A stretch of 64,000 nt of DNA from Pelagibacteraceae bacterium AG-430-I06 (GTDB taxonomy: Bacteria; Pseudomonadota; Alphaproteobacteria; Pelagibacterales; Pelagibacteraceae), in the NCBI GenBank assembly GCA_003209895.1, contig QCOH01000006.1, positions 1 through 64,000 on the forward strand, given 5' to 3'. This document shows positions 26,752 through 38,471 of the stretch, one piece after another (positions within the stretch are counted from its first letter, which is position 1; each line of letters opens with the position of its first letter). The notes under the pieces are model-generated. The model saw nothing but the letters and a program-made list of their open reading frames with translations, was not told the DNA's origin and ran no database searches. Position numbers and translations under genes: made by a program.

Positions 26752-28089
26752 TTAGTAAAATTTTTCTTTTCCAAGCCAATTAGTGTCAAACTCAGAGGTA
26801 ATGAATTTCTCATGAGATAGTATTTTTTTATGTAGATCAATAGTTGTTACAATTCCATCAATTACAAATTCATTTAATGATCTCATAGTCCTTTGTATAG
26901 CTTCAGTCCTATTTCTTCCTTTGCATATTAATTTACATATTAGACTATCGTAATATGGAGTAATTTTACATCCCTGAAAAATTGACCCATCTACCCTTGT
27001 TCTAAAACCCGAAGGTTGATGGCAAACTGAAATTATTCCCGGACTAGGCTGAAAATTCTTTGATGGATCCTCTGCATTAATTCTGCACTCGATAGTATGT
27101 CCTCTTGCACTTATATCACTCTGTTTTAAAGCTGTATTACCGGAATTTGCGATCCAAATTTGCTCTTTAACTATATCTATACCTGTTTGAACTTCAGTGA
27201 CTGGATGCTCAACCTGTACTCTTGTATTCATTTCTAAAAAGTAAAATTTTCCATTTTCATATATATATTCAACTGTTCCCGCACCCTCATAACCAATAGC
27301 CTCAACCATTTTCACTGTTTTATTAAGCAAGTCAGTTCTAACTTCGTCTGTAAGGACTGGGCTCGGCGTTTCCTCAATAAGTTTTTGATGTTTTCTTTGA
27401 ACGCTACAATCTCTCTCGTTTAAGTGTACAGTTCTATTTTTACCTGACAAAATCTGAACCTCAATATGTCGCGGGCTTTTAAAATATTTTTCAATATAGA
27501 CCTCATCATTTCCAAAATACTTTTTTGCCTCCAAACGTGCAAGGGAAAATAACTCCGCCAATTTGGTTTCTTCTTCAACTACTTTCATTCCCTTTCCTCC
27601 GCCACCTCCAGAAGCTTTAATTAAAATAGGATAACCTGTTGATTTACAAATTTTTTTTGCTTCCTCAAGATTTTTAACCCCTCCTTCAGAACCCTCGATA
27701 ACTGGGAGACCATTTTGTTTAGCAACTTTCTTTGCCTCTATTTTGTCTCCCATTTTTCTAATAATTTCTGAATTAGGTCCAATAAATTTTATTCCATGCT
27801 TTTGAACTATATCTGCAAATTTATAATTTTCAGATAAAAAACCATATCCCGGATGAATTGCTTCAGCACCAGTCACATCAACCGCTGACATAATTGCAGC
27901 CATATTAAGATAACTATTTCTTGGTTCGTGAGAACCTATACAAACACTTTCATCAGCTAAGCGAACATGCATAGACTCAGAGTCAACATCAGAATGAACT
28001 GCAACCGTTCCTATTCCCCACTCTTTACAAGCTCTTATAATTCTAACCGCTATCTCACCTCTATTTGCGATTAAAACTTTTTTAAACAT
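26752..28089 (-). CDS. accC: Acetyl-CoA carboxylase biotin carboxylase subunit
   Basis: MFKKVLIANRGEIAVRIIRACKEWGI; KASGGGGGKGMKVV; FLEMNTRVQVEHPVTE. Confidence 0.97.
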   Translation of the reverse strand: MFKKVLIANRGEIAVRIIRACKEWGIGTVAVHSDVDSESMHVRLADESVCIGSHEPRNSYLNMAAIMSAVDVTGAEAIHPGYGFLSENYKFADIVQKHGIKFIGPNSEIIRKMGDKIEAKKVAKQNGLPVIEGSEGGVKNLEEAKKICKSTGYPILIKASGGGGGKGMKVVEEETKLAELFSLARLEAKKYFGNDEVYIEKYFKSPRHIEVQILSGKNRTVHLNERDCSVQRKHQKLIEETPSPVLTDEVRTDLLNKTVKMVEAIGYEGAGTVEYIYENGKFYFLEMNTRVQVEHPVTEVQTGIDIVKEQIWIANSGNTALKQSDISARGHTIECRINAEDPSKNFQPSPGIISVCHQPSGFRTRVDGSIFQGCKITPYYDSLICKLICKGRNRTEAIQRTMRSLNEFVIDGIVTTIDLHKKILSHEKFITSEFDTNWLGKEKFY

Positions 28090-28092
28090 TGA

Positions 28093-28503
28093 TTATTTTA
28101 GAAGAACTAATATTTGGCCAAATTCCACAGCCTGACCATCTTGAACTAAAACTTTTTTTATTTCACCGTTTGAAGTAGAAGGAACGTGATTCATTGTTTT
28201 CATGGCCTCAACTATCATTACCGTTTGTCCTTTTTTAATTTTTTGACCAACCTCAACAAACTTTTTTCCTCCAGGCTCAGGCGCCAAATATGCAGTACCT
28301 ATTATTGGAGAAACAATCTTTGTTCCAGTCTCTTCTTCTTTTGTTTTTGTTAAACCAGTTTTATGTGCAGTAACCGGGGCACTAGATATTACGCTTTTTC
28401 CTACCTTGATTTTCTTGTCACCATCTTGGTATTCAATTTCTGAGAGACCAAATTCCTCTAAGTATTCTTTAAGTTCTTTAATTAATTTTTTATCAATTTT
28501 CAT
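28093..28503 (-). CDS. accB: Acetyl-CoA carboxylase biotin carboxyl carrier protein
   Basis: Biotinyl motif VEAMKTMN; upstream of accC. Confidence 0.95.
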   Translation of the reverse strand: MKIDKKLIKELKEYLEEFGLSEIEYQDGDKKIKVGKSVISSAPVTAHKTGLTKTKEEETGTKIVSPIIGTAYLAPEPGGKKFVEVGQKIKKGQTVMIVEAMKTMNHVPSTSNGEIKKVLVQDGQAVEFGQILVLLK

Positions 28504-28939
28504 TATCTATAATTTTTTTAATTCCATTAAGTGCCATAATATAACCATCAACACCCAAACCACAAATTATTCCACTTGCTGCCTTACTAATCAAAGATTT
28601 ATGCCTGAAATCTTCTCTTTTGTAAATATTAGTTATGTGTAACTCTATAGTAGGTTTTTTTACTGCAAGTAATGCATCAAGAATAGCTACAGATGTATGT
28701 GTGTAACCGCCTGCATTAATAATTATACCGTGGTAATTTTTTCTTGTTTCTTGAATAAAGTTGACTATCTCTCCTTCAACATTGGACTGTTTAAATTCAA
28801 CTTGAATTCCAATCTTTTTGGAGTGGATTTCACATTTGTTTTTAATATCCCCAAGGGAGATATTTCCATACTTTTCTTTTTCTCTTGTACCAAGCAAGTT
28901 TAAATTAGGTCCATTAATAACAAGGATTTTTTGACTCAT
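28493..28939 (-). CDS. aroQ: 3-dehydroquinate dehydratase type II
   Basis: ILVINGPNLNLLGTREKEKYG; GIIINAGGYTHTSVAILDAL. Confidence 0.96.
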   Translation of the reverse strand: MSQKILVINGPNLNLLGTREKEKYGNISLGDIKNKCEIHSKKIGIQVEFKQSNVEGEIVNFIQETRKNYHGIIINAGGYTHTSVAILDALLAVKKPTIELHITNIYKREDFRHKSLISKAASGIICGLGVDGYIMALNGIKKIIDNEN

Positions 28940-28972
28940 TTTGATATAATAAAAATTAAAAATATCTCAATT

Positions 28973-29176
28973 ATGGCAAAAATACAATTAAATGGAAAAA
29001 AAATAAAAATTTACAATGGTTCAAATATTAAAGATCTTGTAAAAAAATATAGATTAAATGAAAAGAAGATAGCAATTGAGCTCAATGGAAGAATTTTACC
29101 TCAAAATCAGTACACCAAGAAAAAGCTTAAGGAAAATGACAAAGTTGAAATTGTCCAATTTATAGGAGGAGGTTAA
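28973..29176 (+). CDS. thiS: Sulfur carrier protein ThiS
   Basis: Ubiquitin-like, C-terminal [10 protein letters not shown]; next to thiG. Confidence 0.93.
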   Translation: MAKIQLNGKKIKIYNGSNIKDLVKKYRLNEKKIAIELNGRILPQNQYTKKKLKENDKVEIVQFIGGG

Positions 29177-29949
29177 TGAAATCAGATATCCTTAAGATTG
29201 AAAAGTATAAACTTAAATCTCGTTTAATTGTAGGAACAGGGAAATATAAAAATTTTAAACAAACAGCAGAAGCAGTGAAAGCCTCCGGCGCAGAAATGGT
29301 AACAGTAGCTGTCCGAAGAGTAAATATTTTAGATAAGAAAAAACCTGTTTTGATGGATTACTTAGATCCTAAAAAAATTATTTATTTACCAAATACAGCA
29401 GGATGTTTTAACTCTAAAGATGCTCTAAGAACTTTACGACTTGCAAGAGAAATGGGTGGTTGGAAACTTGTAAAGCTAGAAGTTCTCGGAGACAAAAAAA
29501 CTCTGTATCCGAATATGGTAGAAACAATTAAGTCAACAGATGTTTTGGTTAAAGAAGGTTTTAAGGTTATGGTTTATTGTTCTGACGATCCAATAATTGC
29601 AAAAAAATTAGAAGATTTAGGTGCTGCAGCTATTATGCCACTTGGCTCACCTATCGGATCTGGAAGAGGTATAAAAAATAAACTTAATATATCAATTATA
29701 GTAAAAAATTCAAAAGTCCCCGTTATTGTTGATGCTGGTATTGGCACAGCTTCAGATGCAGCAATAGCTATGGAACTTGGATGTGACGGAGTACTAGTTA
29801 ATACAGCTATTGCTGAAGCTAAAAATCCAATAATGATGGCTTCATCAATGAAGGATGCAGTTATAGCAGGTAGAAAATCTTTTTTGGCAGGGAGAATAGA
29901 TATACAGGATTATGCATCACCTAGTACATCTTCCAAAGGATTAATTTGA
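29176..29949 (+). CDS. thiG: Thiazole synthase ThiG
   Basis: [58 protein letters not shown]. Confidence 0.96.
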   Translation: MKSDILKIEKYKLKSRLIVGTGKYKNFKQTAEAVKASGAEMVTVAVRRVNILDKKKPVLMDYLDPKKIIYLPNTAGCFNSKDALRTLRLAREMGGWKLVKLEVLGDKKTLYPNMVETIKSTDVLVKEGFKVMVYCSDDPIIAKKLEDLGAAAIMPLGSPIGSGRGIKNKLNISIIVKNSKVPVIVDAGIGTASDAAIAMELGCDGVLVNTAIAEAKNPIMMASSMKDAVIAGRKSFLAGRIDIQDYASPSTSSKGLI

Positions 29950-31746
29950 TATTTTCTTTTTCCTTCTGGTCCAAAGAATTTTACCAAGAGAAACGTTCTT
30001 ATCAGATTTTTTTGTATCTAAATTAAAATGATTTTTACTATTCTTTTGAGGAATATTTTTTCCATTGATTTTTAACAAGCTTTCTACCTTATTAATTACT
30101 TTTTTACCTTTATTTAGTAATAAAATTTTATACTCAGGTATAATAAGGTTTTGATTTGAATTTATAATTATCTTAATTTTATATTTTTTTTGAAAAAAAT
30201 CTATTTCATTCCCAAAATACGACTCTAAATAATCTTTTACTTTTTCAGCTACACTAGCCTCGACAATCTTCGTTTTGTTCGAAAAGGCAAGCATCTCAAT
30301 TTTTTTTATAATTTTTTGCGCAAAAGACTCAAGCGAAAGGTTAACCTCCCATTTAATAGAGCTCTCTTTCAATCTTTGACGAGTCATTTCTAAGAGTCCA
30401 AAATTACTTATTCTTCCAATTTGGATTCTTGCTCTGTCTAATTTTAATCTCTCTTTAATTTTTCTTTCAACGGCTCTTTTATTATGGAAGTTTATCATAT
30501 CTATAAAGTCTATAACTATTAATCCAGACAAATCTCTAATTTTAATTTGTCTTGCAATTTCCTCTGCAGCCTCCAAATTTGTATTAAGAGCAGTTTTTTC
30601 AATATTTAATTGTTTTGTTGATTGGCCAGAGTTAATATCAATAGCAACCAGAGCCTCTGTAGGATTTATAACTAGATAACCTCCTGATTTTAATTTGACT
30701 GTAGGCTCAAAAATTTTATTGAGGCTTTGCTCAATGTCCTCGCTATGAAATAAAGGAATTTTTCCCCTGTATTTTTTTATAAATTTTGTATTTCTCGGCA
30801 TTAATTGCTTCATGAAATTTTTTGCCTTTTGATATCCGTCATTTCCCTCAACATAAATATACCGAGTATTATTATCGTACATGTCACGAAGAGCCCTTTT
30901 TATAATATCTCCCTCTTCATGAATTAAATTTGGTGCAGTAGAATTAATTGTTTTATTTTTAATTTCTTCCCAAATCTTAATTGTGCCTGAAAGGTCATTA
31001 CTTATTTCATTTTTTGTCTTACCTGATCCTGCTGTTCTGACAATTAAACCCATATTTTTTGGAATATCTATTTCATTCAATATAGATCTAATTTTTTTTC
31101 GCTCTTCATACTTAAAAATCTTTCTAGATATACCTCCTCCTTTAGCAGTATTAGGCATTAAAACTATATACTTCCCTGCCAAAGATATAAAAGTTGTAAG
31201 AGCCGCTCCCTTTTGACCTCTTTCTTCCTTTATTATTTGTATCAGTATAACCTGTCCAGGTTTAATTACTTCTTGGATCCTATATTTTCTTACTCCATAT
31301 CTGCTCTTAAGATTTTCTCTTATCTTATCGGATTGGTTATTTATATTTTCTTTAATACTTGGAGTTTCCTCAACATCATTTTTTGTTTTATTTAATGCTT
31401 CGTCTTTACTTTTATCCTCTACCTCATCACTTTCAGTTTTTTCTTTTAAATCTTCCCTTATTTTTTCTTCAACTTTTTTTAGCTCATCTTTGTCTTCGGT
31501 AGGTATTTGATAATAATCAGATTGAATGTCGCTAAAAGCTAAAAAACCATGTCTCTCTCTACCGTAGTTAATAAATGCGGCCTGCAGAGAGGGCTCAACT
31601 CTACTAACTATTCCCAGATAAATATTATTTTTTAAACTTAAATTGTTCTTGTTTTCCGATTCGTACTCTTCGATATAAGATTTTGATTTAAGTACAACTC
31701 TAGTTTCTTCTGGATGCGATGCATCAATATATAAATTTTTTTCCAT
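29941..31746 (-). CDS. Ribonuclease E/G family protein (short form)
   Basis: S1-like [33 protein letters not shown]; catalytic [14 protein letters not shown] and [22 protein letters not shown]. Confidence 0.93.
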   Translation of the reverse strand: MEKNLYIDASHPEETRVVLKSKSYIEEYESENKNNLSLKNNIYLGIVSRVEPSLQAAFINYGRERHGFLAFSDIQSDYYQIPTEDKDELKKVEEKIREDLKEKTESDEVEDKSKDEALNKTKNDVEETPSIKENINNQSDKIRENLKSRYGVRKYRIQEVIKPGQVILIQIIKEERGQKGAALTTFISLAGKYIVLMPNTAKGGGISRKIFKYEERKKIRSILNEIDIPKNMGLIVRTAGSGKTKNEISNDLSGTIKIWEEIKNKTINSTAPNLIHEEGDIIKRALRDMYDNNTRYIYVEGNDGYQKAKNFMKQLMPRNTKFIKKYRGKIPLFHSEDIEQSLNKIFEPTVKLKSGGYLVINPTEALVAIDINSGQSTKQLNIEKTALNTNLEAAEEIARQIKIRDLSGLIVIDFIDMINFHNKRAVERKIKERLKLDRARIQIGRISNFGLLEMTRQRLKESSIKWEVNLSLESFAQKIIKKIEMLAFSNKTKIVEASVAEKVKDYLESYFGNEIDFFQKKYKIKIIINSNQNLIIPEYKILLLNKGKKVINKVESLLKINGKNIPQKNSKNHFNLDTKKSDKNVSLGKILWTRRKKKISN

Positions 31747-31904
31747 AATAAATGAATTCCGTTGGTGAATTTTGCTTCAACTGATTTGATATTTGAATAA
31801 TTCTTCATAATTTCACTATACATTTTTTTTGTATCAATTGTAAGTTTATAAATTATAAAATGCCTTAAGATAGCCAAAATTAAGCATATATTTTTAGATG
31901 TATT

Positions 31905-34259
31905 ATGAAAATATCAAAAGTCTCAGGTTATTTTATCAAGATTTGTCTAAGCCTTTTTTTAGGAGGTTTCTTTCTTTTATTTTCAGCTTTTTGGTATTTT
32001 TCAGCAGGTCTCCCGGATTATAAAAAATTATCCAATTATGAACCATCCGTACTTAGTAGAGTTTATACTGAAAATGGCGAACTTATCGCAGAATACGCTA
32101 TAGAGAAAAGATTGTTTATTCCATACGACTCGATACCAGAAAAAGTAATAAATGCCTTTTTATCCGCAGAAGATAAAAATTTTTTTAGCCACCCAGGCGT
32201 AGATGCAAAAGGTGTAACCCGAGCTGTTATAAAAAATATTAAAAATATTGTTTCAAACAAAAGACTCGAAGGGGCATCGACAATTACACAACAAGTTGCA
32301 AAAAACTTTTTGTTAACTAATGAGGTTTCTCTTAAAAGAAAAATTAAAGAAGCAATCCTTGCTTTTAGAATAGAAAAAGCATTTACCAAAAAAAGAATTC
32401 TTGAATTGTATTTAAACGAAATTTATCTTGGACAAGGAACATATGGGGTAGCATCTGCAAGTTTAGAATATTTTGATAAATCTGTTAAAGAATTAAATTA
32501 TATTGAAGCTTCACTCTTAGCAGCTCTACCCAAAGCACCCAGCAAGTATAATCCTTTTAAATCACCTGAACTAGCAAAAAAAAGAAGGAATTTAGTCTTA
32601 ATAAATTTAAAAGATAATGGATATATCAATGCAAAAGATTTCAAAAAATTTACTAAATCCGATATTAAACTGAAAAATAGGAAGGTTTTTTTACTAGAAG
32701 AGGCAAAATCATATACCGAAGAGGTAAGGAGAATTGTTAAAACAGATTATGGGTTTGAAAAACTATATTCACAAGGTTTGTCAATAAGCACTCCTTTAAA
32801 TCCATCTTATCAAATAACAGCTTTAAAATCATTAAGATATGGAATTGAAGAGTATGACAAAAGGAAAGGGTGGAGAGGTCCTATCACAAACATTTTTTTA
32901 AATAAAAATTGGAAAGAAACTGTTAATAAAATAAATCTTGATAAAACTTTAAAATGGGAAGTTGCACAAGTTTTAGATGTTCAAGAATACACCTCAAAAA
33001 TTAAATTATTAAATAACAATAGTCAAATTCAAATAGTATTTGAAAATTTAAATTGGACTAACAAAAAAAACTTTAACGAATTATTAGAAATTGGTGATTT
33101 AATTTTTTTAAAAAAAAATAAAAAAGGTAATTGGGATATAAAACAACTTCCATTAGTAAATGGAGCAATAGTTGTTATGAACCCGCATAATGGAGAAGTG
33201 AAAGCTTTAGTTGGTGGTTATAGTTATATATCCAGCGAATTTAATAGAGCTACCCAGGCAAGAAGACAACCCGGGTCTGCATTTAAACCAATTGTATATG
33301 CCGCAGCTTTAGAAAATGGATATTTACCAAATTCATTAGTCCTTGACGCCCCATTTGTAAGCGAACAAGGAGCCGGTTTAAAAGATTGGAAACCAGAAAA
33401 TTATGGAAAAAAGTTTTACGGTCCATCAACTCTGAGGAAAGGTATAGAGAAATCAAGAAATCTTATGACGGTTAGAATTGCTCAAGATTTAGGATTTGAA
33501 AAAATAGAAAATATTTCAAAAAATTTAGGAGTCTACGATAAAACTCCCGAACTTCTATCTGTATCCTTAGGATCAAACGAAACTACATTATTAAAGTTAA
33601 CAACAGCTTACTCAACATTTGTTAACGGTGGAAAAAAAGTTAAACCTAAAATAATTAAAAGAATTCAAGATAGACGCGGAATTACAATATTTAACTCCGA
33701 GGAAAGACTGTGTAGTGGATGTGATATTTTTTTGGAAAAAAATAAACCCATGTTAAAAATTTTAGATGATAGAAAACAGATAATAAGTGAAGAGACCGCT
33801 TATCAAGTAACATCTATGCTAGAAGGTGTTATTAAAAGAGGAACTGGGAAAAAATTAAAAAGTTTAAATTTACCTTTGGGAGGTAAAACAGGTACCACAA
33901 ACGACAACTTTGATGCTTGGTTTATTGGTTTTACATCAGATTTAGTTGTTGGTGTATATGTTGGATACGATGATCCAAAAACTTTAGGTAAATATGAAAC
34001 AGGATCTAAAGCAGCTTTACCCATTTTTAAAAAATTTATCGAGACAGCTTTATATAAAGAGGATGTAAAACCTTTTAAAGTTCCAAATGGAATTTATCTT
34101 TATCCAGTGAATTATGACAATGGTGAAATTACAGATTTTAGTGATAAAAGCTCAATTACTGAAAGTTTTAAAGAAAGTTCGTCTAAAAGTATAAAATTAA
34201 AAAATTTAAATTTTCGAAGGAATCATGGTAAATTTTCTAAATTTAAAGGATTTTATTAA
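31905..34259 (+). CDS. mrcA: Penicillin-binding protein 1A (bifunctional transglycosylase/transpeptidase)
   Basis: GT51 AEDKNFFSHPGVDAKGVTRA, GASTITQQVAKNFLL; transpeptidase SAFKPIVY, GKTGTTNDNFDAWF. Confidence 0.96.
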   Translation: MKISKVSGYFIKICLSLFLGGFFLLFSAFWYFSAGLPDYKKLSNYEPSVLSRVYTENGELIAEYAIEKRLFIPYDSIPEKVINAFLSAEDKNFFSHPGVDAKGVTRAVIKNIKNIVSNKRLEGASTITQQVAKNFLLTNEVSLKRKIKEAILAFRIEKAFTKKRILELYLNEIYLGQGTYGVASASLEYFDKSVKELNYIEASLLAALPKAPSKYNPFKSPELAKKRRNLVLINLKDNGYINAKDFKKFTKSDIKLKNRKVFLLEEAKSYTEEVRRIVKTDYGFEKLYSQGLSISTPLNPSYQITALKSLRYGIEEYDKRKGWRGPITNIFLNKNWKETVNKINLDKTLKWEVAQVLDVQEYTSKIKLLNNNSQIQIVFENLNWTNKKNFNELLEIGDLIFLKKNKKGNWDIKQLPLVNGAIVVMNPHNGEVKALVGGYSYISSEFNRATQARRQPGSAFKPIVYAAALENGYLPNSLVLDAPFVSEQGAGLKDWKPENYGKKFYGPSTLRKGIEKSRNLMTVRIAQDLGFEKIENISKNLGVYDKTPELLSVSLGSNETTLLKLTTAYSTFVNGGKKVKPKIIKRIQDRRGITIFNSEERLCSGCDIFLEKNKPMLKILDDRKQIISEETAYQVTSMLEGVIKRGTGKKLKSLNLPLGGKTGTTNDNFDAWFIGFTSDLVVGVYVGYDDPKTLGKYETGSKAALPIFKKFIETALYKEDVKPFKVPNGIYLYPVNYDNGEITDFSDKSSITESFKESSSKSIKLKNLNFRRNHGKFSKFKGFY

Positions 34260-35354
34260 TGAATGATTTCGAAAAAAAACTAAATTTATCACAGGCCTCT
34301 TTGAGTAATATTCGGGGGTATCTTTGATTCACAATTGGCAGAAAAAAAAGTTAGTAATTTAGATCAAGAAATATCAAAAGAAGGTTTTTGGAAAGATAAA
34401 ATTAAATCTAAATCAGTTATTAGAGAAAAAAACTTCTTTGAAAGCATAATTAATTTTCATTCTGATACAAAAAAAAATCTTGAAAATCTTAAAGATCTAA
34501 ACCAATTAGCCTTAGATGAAAACGACTCTGAAACCCTTATCGATTGTTTTAATAAAATATCCACAATATTAATCGAGACTAAGAAATTTGAAATAAAATG
34601 TTTTTTATCTGGAGAAAATGATCACATGGGTATTTATATTGAAATACATGCTGGAGCGGGTGGCACAGAAAGTCAAGACTGGGCTGAAATGTTAAGAAGA
34701 ATGTATCTTAAATGGTTTGATAAAAAAAATTTCAAATCCCAATTGATAAGCGAACACAAAGGAGAAGAGGCAGGCATTAAATCTTCAACTTTAAAGGTAA
34801 TGGGTGAAAATTTATATGGACTAATGAAAAAAGAATCTGGTGTTCATAGGTTGGTACGAATTTCCCCATTTGACTCAGGAGCAAGAAGACATACAAGTTT
34901 TGCCAGTATATGGGTTTATCCAAGTATAGATGATTCAATTGAAGTTGTTATAGATAATAAAGATTTAAGAATTGACACGTACAGATCTAGTGGAGCAGGT
35001 GGTCAGCATGTTAATACTACTGACAGCGCTGTAAGAATAACACATTTGCCAACAAAAATAGTTGTACAATGTCAGAACGAGAGATCCCAACACAAAAATA
35101 AAGAGACTTGTTTTAAGATGCTTAAGGCAAGGCTTTATGAATTTGAGTTAAAAAAAAGAGAGGAGAAAAGTAACAAAGAAGCTAATTCTAAAACTGATAT
35201 AGGTTGGGGACATCAAATAAGATCATATGTTTTGCAACCATATAGGCTCGTAAAGGATTTAAGATATAATATTGAAGATACAAATCCAGATTCTGTTTTA
35301 AACGGAAATATTGATAAATTTATCGAGGGTTCAATTTTTAAAATTAAAAGCTAA
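34259..35354 (+). CDS. prfB: Peptide chain release factor 2, programmed +1 frameshift at in-frame UGA (34325-34327)
   Basis: ATG at 34259 (TAATG overlap with the upstream stop); cgggggtatctttga frameshift signal; continues in +1 frame; GGQ motif SSGAGGQHVNTTDSAVRITH. Confidence 0.95.
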
Positions 35355-37183
35355 TGAAAAAAACTTTCATCTCAACTTTTCTATTTATTATATTCATTTT
35401 TTTCATATCATTAATATATTTAAGTTTTTATGGCTACGAAACAGATAGGTTTAATAGTTTAATTAAATCTGAAATAAAAAAGTCTAACAAGGATATTAAT
35501 ATTAATTTTCAAAAAATTTCAGTATTACTAGATATAAAAAAATTTACAATATTTATTAGGTTCATAAATCCTGAAATTATTTACTCACAGGTTCTAATAC
35601 CACTTCAAAATTTAAGAACAGATGTTGATTTGGAAGCATTATTAAAAAAAAAAGTTGGCATCAAAAGAGTTTTGTTATCTTCAAATTATATAGATTTTAA
35701 TGAAATAAAGACACTGGTTAAAAAAACAAAAATTAAGAGAGAAAACCTAAAATATATAAAAAATGCAAGATTTAAAATAAATAATTTGGAATTAAATTTT
35801 AACGAAGATTTTAAATTAAAAAAAGATTTCATTTTGAATGGTATTATTAATACTGCTAATATTAAAATTTCTGAGGAATACGAAATAAAAAATTTGATAA
35901 CTAACTTTCGTTACGAAAAAGATCATCTCTATTTAGATGAAGCATCTTGGAGTTTGAATAATTTAGCCAATGCTGAAAAAGATTTTTTCAGTGGAAAAAT
36001 GGATGTCAAAAAAATAAAAAAAAATTTTAATATATACCTTAGCTTCAAAACTAATAAATTATCCAGTTTTATTAAAATACCATTAATAAATTATTCATTT
36101 TCTGATGAAAATATTGCCTCTGTAGAAAGTGAAATTTTATTTAATCAAAAAAATATTTATTTCAAAAATTTATCTATAAAAAATAGCGACAATCAATTTA
36201 AAGTGATTAATCTTAGATTAAGTAATAACTTCCAATTTATAAATTTTGATCAAATATCAATAAAAACTTCCATAGATAATAGTACTAATAATGAATTTAA
36301 AATTATAAATAAGGATATTATTAAAATAGAGGGTAAAGTCTTTGATGCAAAAATGTTAATAAAAGAATTAAGCAAAGATGATGATAAAAATAATTTACTT
36401 AAAGATTTTTCAAAAAGTATAGAGATTGATTTTCAAAAAGTATTAAAAGGTGCAAAATTTCCAATTAAAAATTTTAGATTAGTTGGTAAAATTAAAAATG
36501 GCATTTTCGAAAAAATTTCAGCCAAGAGTGATTTTTCTAGTGAAGAACATTTAGATATTTCATTAAAAAAAAATAAAGAAAGTAATGAAAAAATTTTAGA
36601 AATTTTCTCAGATATAGCTACACCTGTATTAAGTGACTATAAATTTTTTAATGGCCTTGAGGGTGGAAACTTAATATACGTATCAAAATTTGATAAAAAT
36701 AAATCTTCAAATACATTAACTGTAAATAACTTTAAATTAAACGATGCTCCTGCATTGGCTAAGCTTTTAACACTTGCTGATCTCAAAGGTTTAACAGACT
36801 CATTGAAAGGTGAGGGAATAACTTTTGATACTCTTTCAATAAAATATAACACGGATCCGTCGACAATGACTATTAATGAAATATTCATGATTGGACCCTC
36901 AATATCTATTTTAATAGACGGCTATATAGAAAAGAAAAGTGGATTAGTAAGTTTAAGAGGAACTTTGGTTCCAGCTAAAACTTTAAACAATCTAATATCT
37001 AAAATTCCAGTTGTAGGAGAAATTTTGGTTGGAAAAAAAATAGGTGAGGGAATTTTTGGTTTAAGTTTTAAAATAAAAGGGATGCCAGATAATTTAAAAA
37101 CCACTGTAAACCCAGTCAAAACATTAGCTCCAAGATTTATAACAAGAGCAGTTGAAGCCGCAAAAAAAAGAAATGCTAAATAA
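35354..37183 (+). CDS. AsmA-like C-terminal region / DUF3971-like membrane-associated protein
   Basis: N-terminal TM, C-terminal GTLVPAKTLNNLISKIPVVGEILVGKKIGEGIFGLSFKIKG. Confidence 0.75.
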   Translation: MKKTFISTFLFIIFIFFISLIYLSFYGYETDRFNSLIKSEIKKSNKDININFQKISVLLDIKKFTIFIRFINPEIIYSQVLIPLQNLRTDVDLEALLKKKVGIKRVLLSSNYIDFNEIKTLVKKTKIKRENLKYIKNARFKINNLELNFNEDFKLKKDFILNGIINTANIKISEEYEIKNLITNFRYEKDHLYLDEASWSLNNLANAEKDFFSGKMDVKKIKKNFNIYLSFKTNKLSSFIKIPLINYSFSDENIASVESEILFNQKNIYFKNLSIKNSDNQFKVINLRLSNNFQFINFDQISIKTSIDNSTNNEFKIINKDIIKIEGKVFDAKMLIKELSKDDDKNNLLKDFSKSIEIDFQKVLKGAKFPIKNFRLVGKIKNGIFEKISAKSDFSSEEHLDISLKKNKESNEKILEIFSDIATPVLSDYKFFNGLEGGNLIYVSKFDKNKSSNTLTVNNFKLNDAPALAKLLTLADLKGLTDSLKGEGITFDTLSIKYNTDPSTMTINEIFMIGPSISILIDGYIEKKSGLVSLRGTLVPAKTLNNLISKIPVVGEILVGKKIGEGIFGLSFKIKGMPDNLKTTVNPVKTLAPRFITRAVEAAKKRNAK

Positions 37184-38414
37184 CTTTTACTTTTATGTGT
37201 GTTTTTTTTCCAACTGATATTTTTATTTGATTATTTGAAATATCCTCAATATTTACGATTTTATTCTCATCGCTAACCACTAAATCATTTACCCTTATAC
37301 CTTTATTTTTTAATATTCTCCTTGCTTCACTTTTGGATTGGGTCAATCCATTCTGAAAAATCAAATCAATAATTTTTATTCCTTGTAACATAACTTTTTT
37401 AGTAATTTTTTTTTCTGGTATGTTTTTTCCCAAACCACCCTTAACAAAAGTCTCATTTGCCGTTTCAGCACTTTCAATTGCTGCTTTTGATCCATGTAAA
37501 ATAGTAGTTGCCTCATTAGCGAGTAATATTTTCAATTTATTAACATCAGTCTCATTGTCTATTTTTGGATTTAGTTCCTCTAATTCGATTTCTGTAAAAT
37601 ACTTAAGAAATTTTCTTACGTCTTGATCCGAAACATTTCTCCAAAATTGCCAATAGTCATATGGAGAAAATAATTTCCTATCAAGCCAAACAGCCCCTTT
37701 TTCAGTTTTTCCCATTTTTGCACCAGAAGATAGAGTTATCAAAGGCGTTGTAATACCGAATGTTTCTTTTTGTGAAGTTCTTCTAATTAATTCTACTCCA
37801 TTCACAATATTCCCCCATTGATCTGAACCACCCATTTGTAATACACATCCGTGTTTTGTAAAAAGTTGATAAAAATCATATGATTGTAAAATCATATAAT
37901 TAAACTCCATGTAACTAAGAGACTGTTCTCTTTGTAATCGAAGTTTAACACTATCAAAAGTCAACATTTTATTTATCGTAAAGTGTTTTCCGATGTTTCT
38001 TAGAAAATCAATATATTTAAGTTTGCTCAACCAGCTATAATTGTCTACATAAATTGGTTTCGTTTTTTTATTCTTCGTGTGCAAAAGTTTTTCAAATATC
38101 TTTTTAATACTTAAAATATTTTTTTTTATATCTTTGTGTTTTAAAATTTTCCTTGTGGAGTCTTTACCAGATGGATCTCCTATAAGTGTAGTTCCACCAC
38201 CTAGCAAAACTATTGGTTGGTGTCCGTGCTTTTGTAGAAGTCTTAAAATCATAATTTGCATAAGGCTTCCGACATGCAAGCTAGGTGCTGTACAATCAAA
38301 TCCTATATATGCTTTTATAGAACCTTTACTAGTAATTTTTTCAAGTGAGTTTAAATCTGTGCATTGGTTCAGAAATCCCCTTGATTTCATGTCAGATAAA
38401 AAAGTATTTTTCAT
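37176..38414 (-). CDS. tyrS: Tyrosyl-tRNA synthetase
   Basis: YIGFDCTAPSLHVGSLMQIM; GGSDQWGNIVNGVELIRR; SGAKMGKTEKGAVWL; C-terminal S4 domain. Confidence 0.97.
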   Translation of the reverse strand: MKNTFLSDMKSRGFLNQCTDLNSLEKITSKGSIKAYIGFDCTAPSLHVGSLMQIMILRLLQKHGHQPIVLLGGGTTLIGDPSGKDSTRKILKHKDIKKNILSIKKIFEKLLHTKNKKTKPIYVDNYSWLSKLKYIDFLRNIGKHFTINKMLTFDSVKLRLQREQSLSYMEFNYMILQSYDFYQLFTKHGCVLQMGGSDQWGNIVNGVELIRRTSQKETFGITTPLITLSSGAKMGKTEKGAVWLDRKLFSPYDYWQFWRNVSDQDVRKFLKYFTEIELEELNPKIDNETDVNKLKILLANEATTILHGSKAAIESAETANETFVKGGLGKNIPEKKITKKVMLQGIKIIDLIFQNGLTQSKSEARRILKNKGIRVNDLVVSDENKIVNIEDISNNQIKISVGKKTHIKVKVI

Positions 38415-38471
38415 AGAACTTTACGTGCTAAAGCTACTATTATACAAAAATTGGTATAAATAAATATAAAT

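Noticed and set aside
34325-34327. In-frame UGA near the prfB 5' end as a pseudogene signal
   Set aside because: It is the conserved programmed +1 frameshift of RF2.
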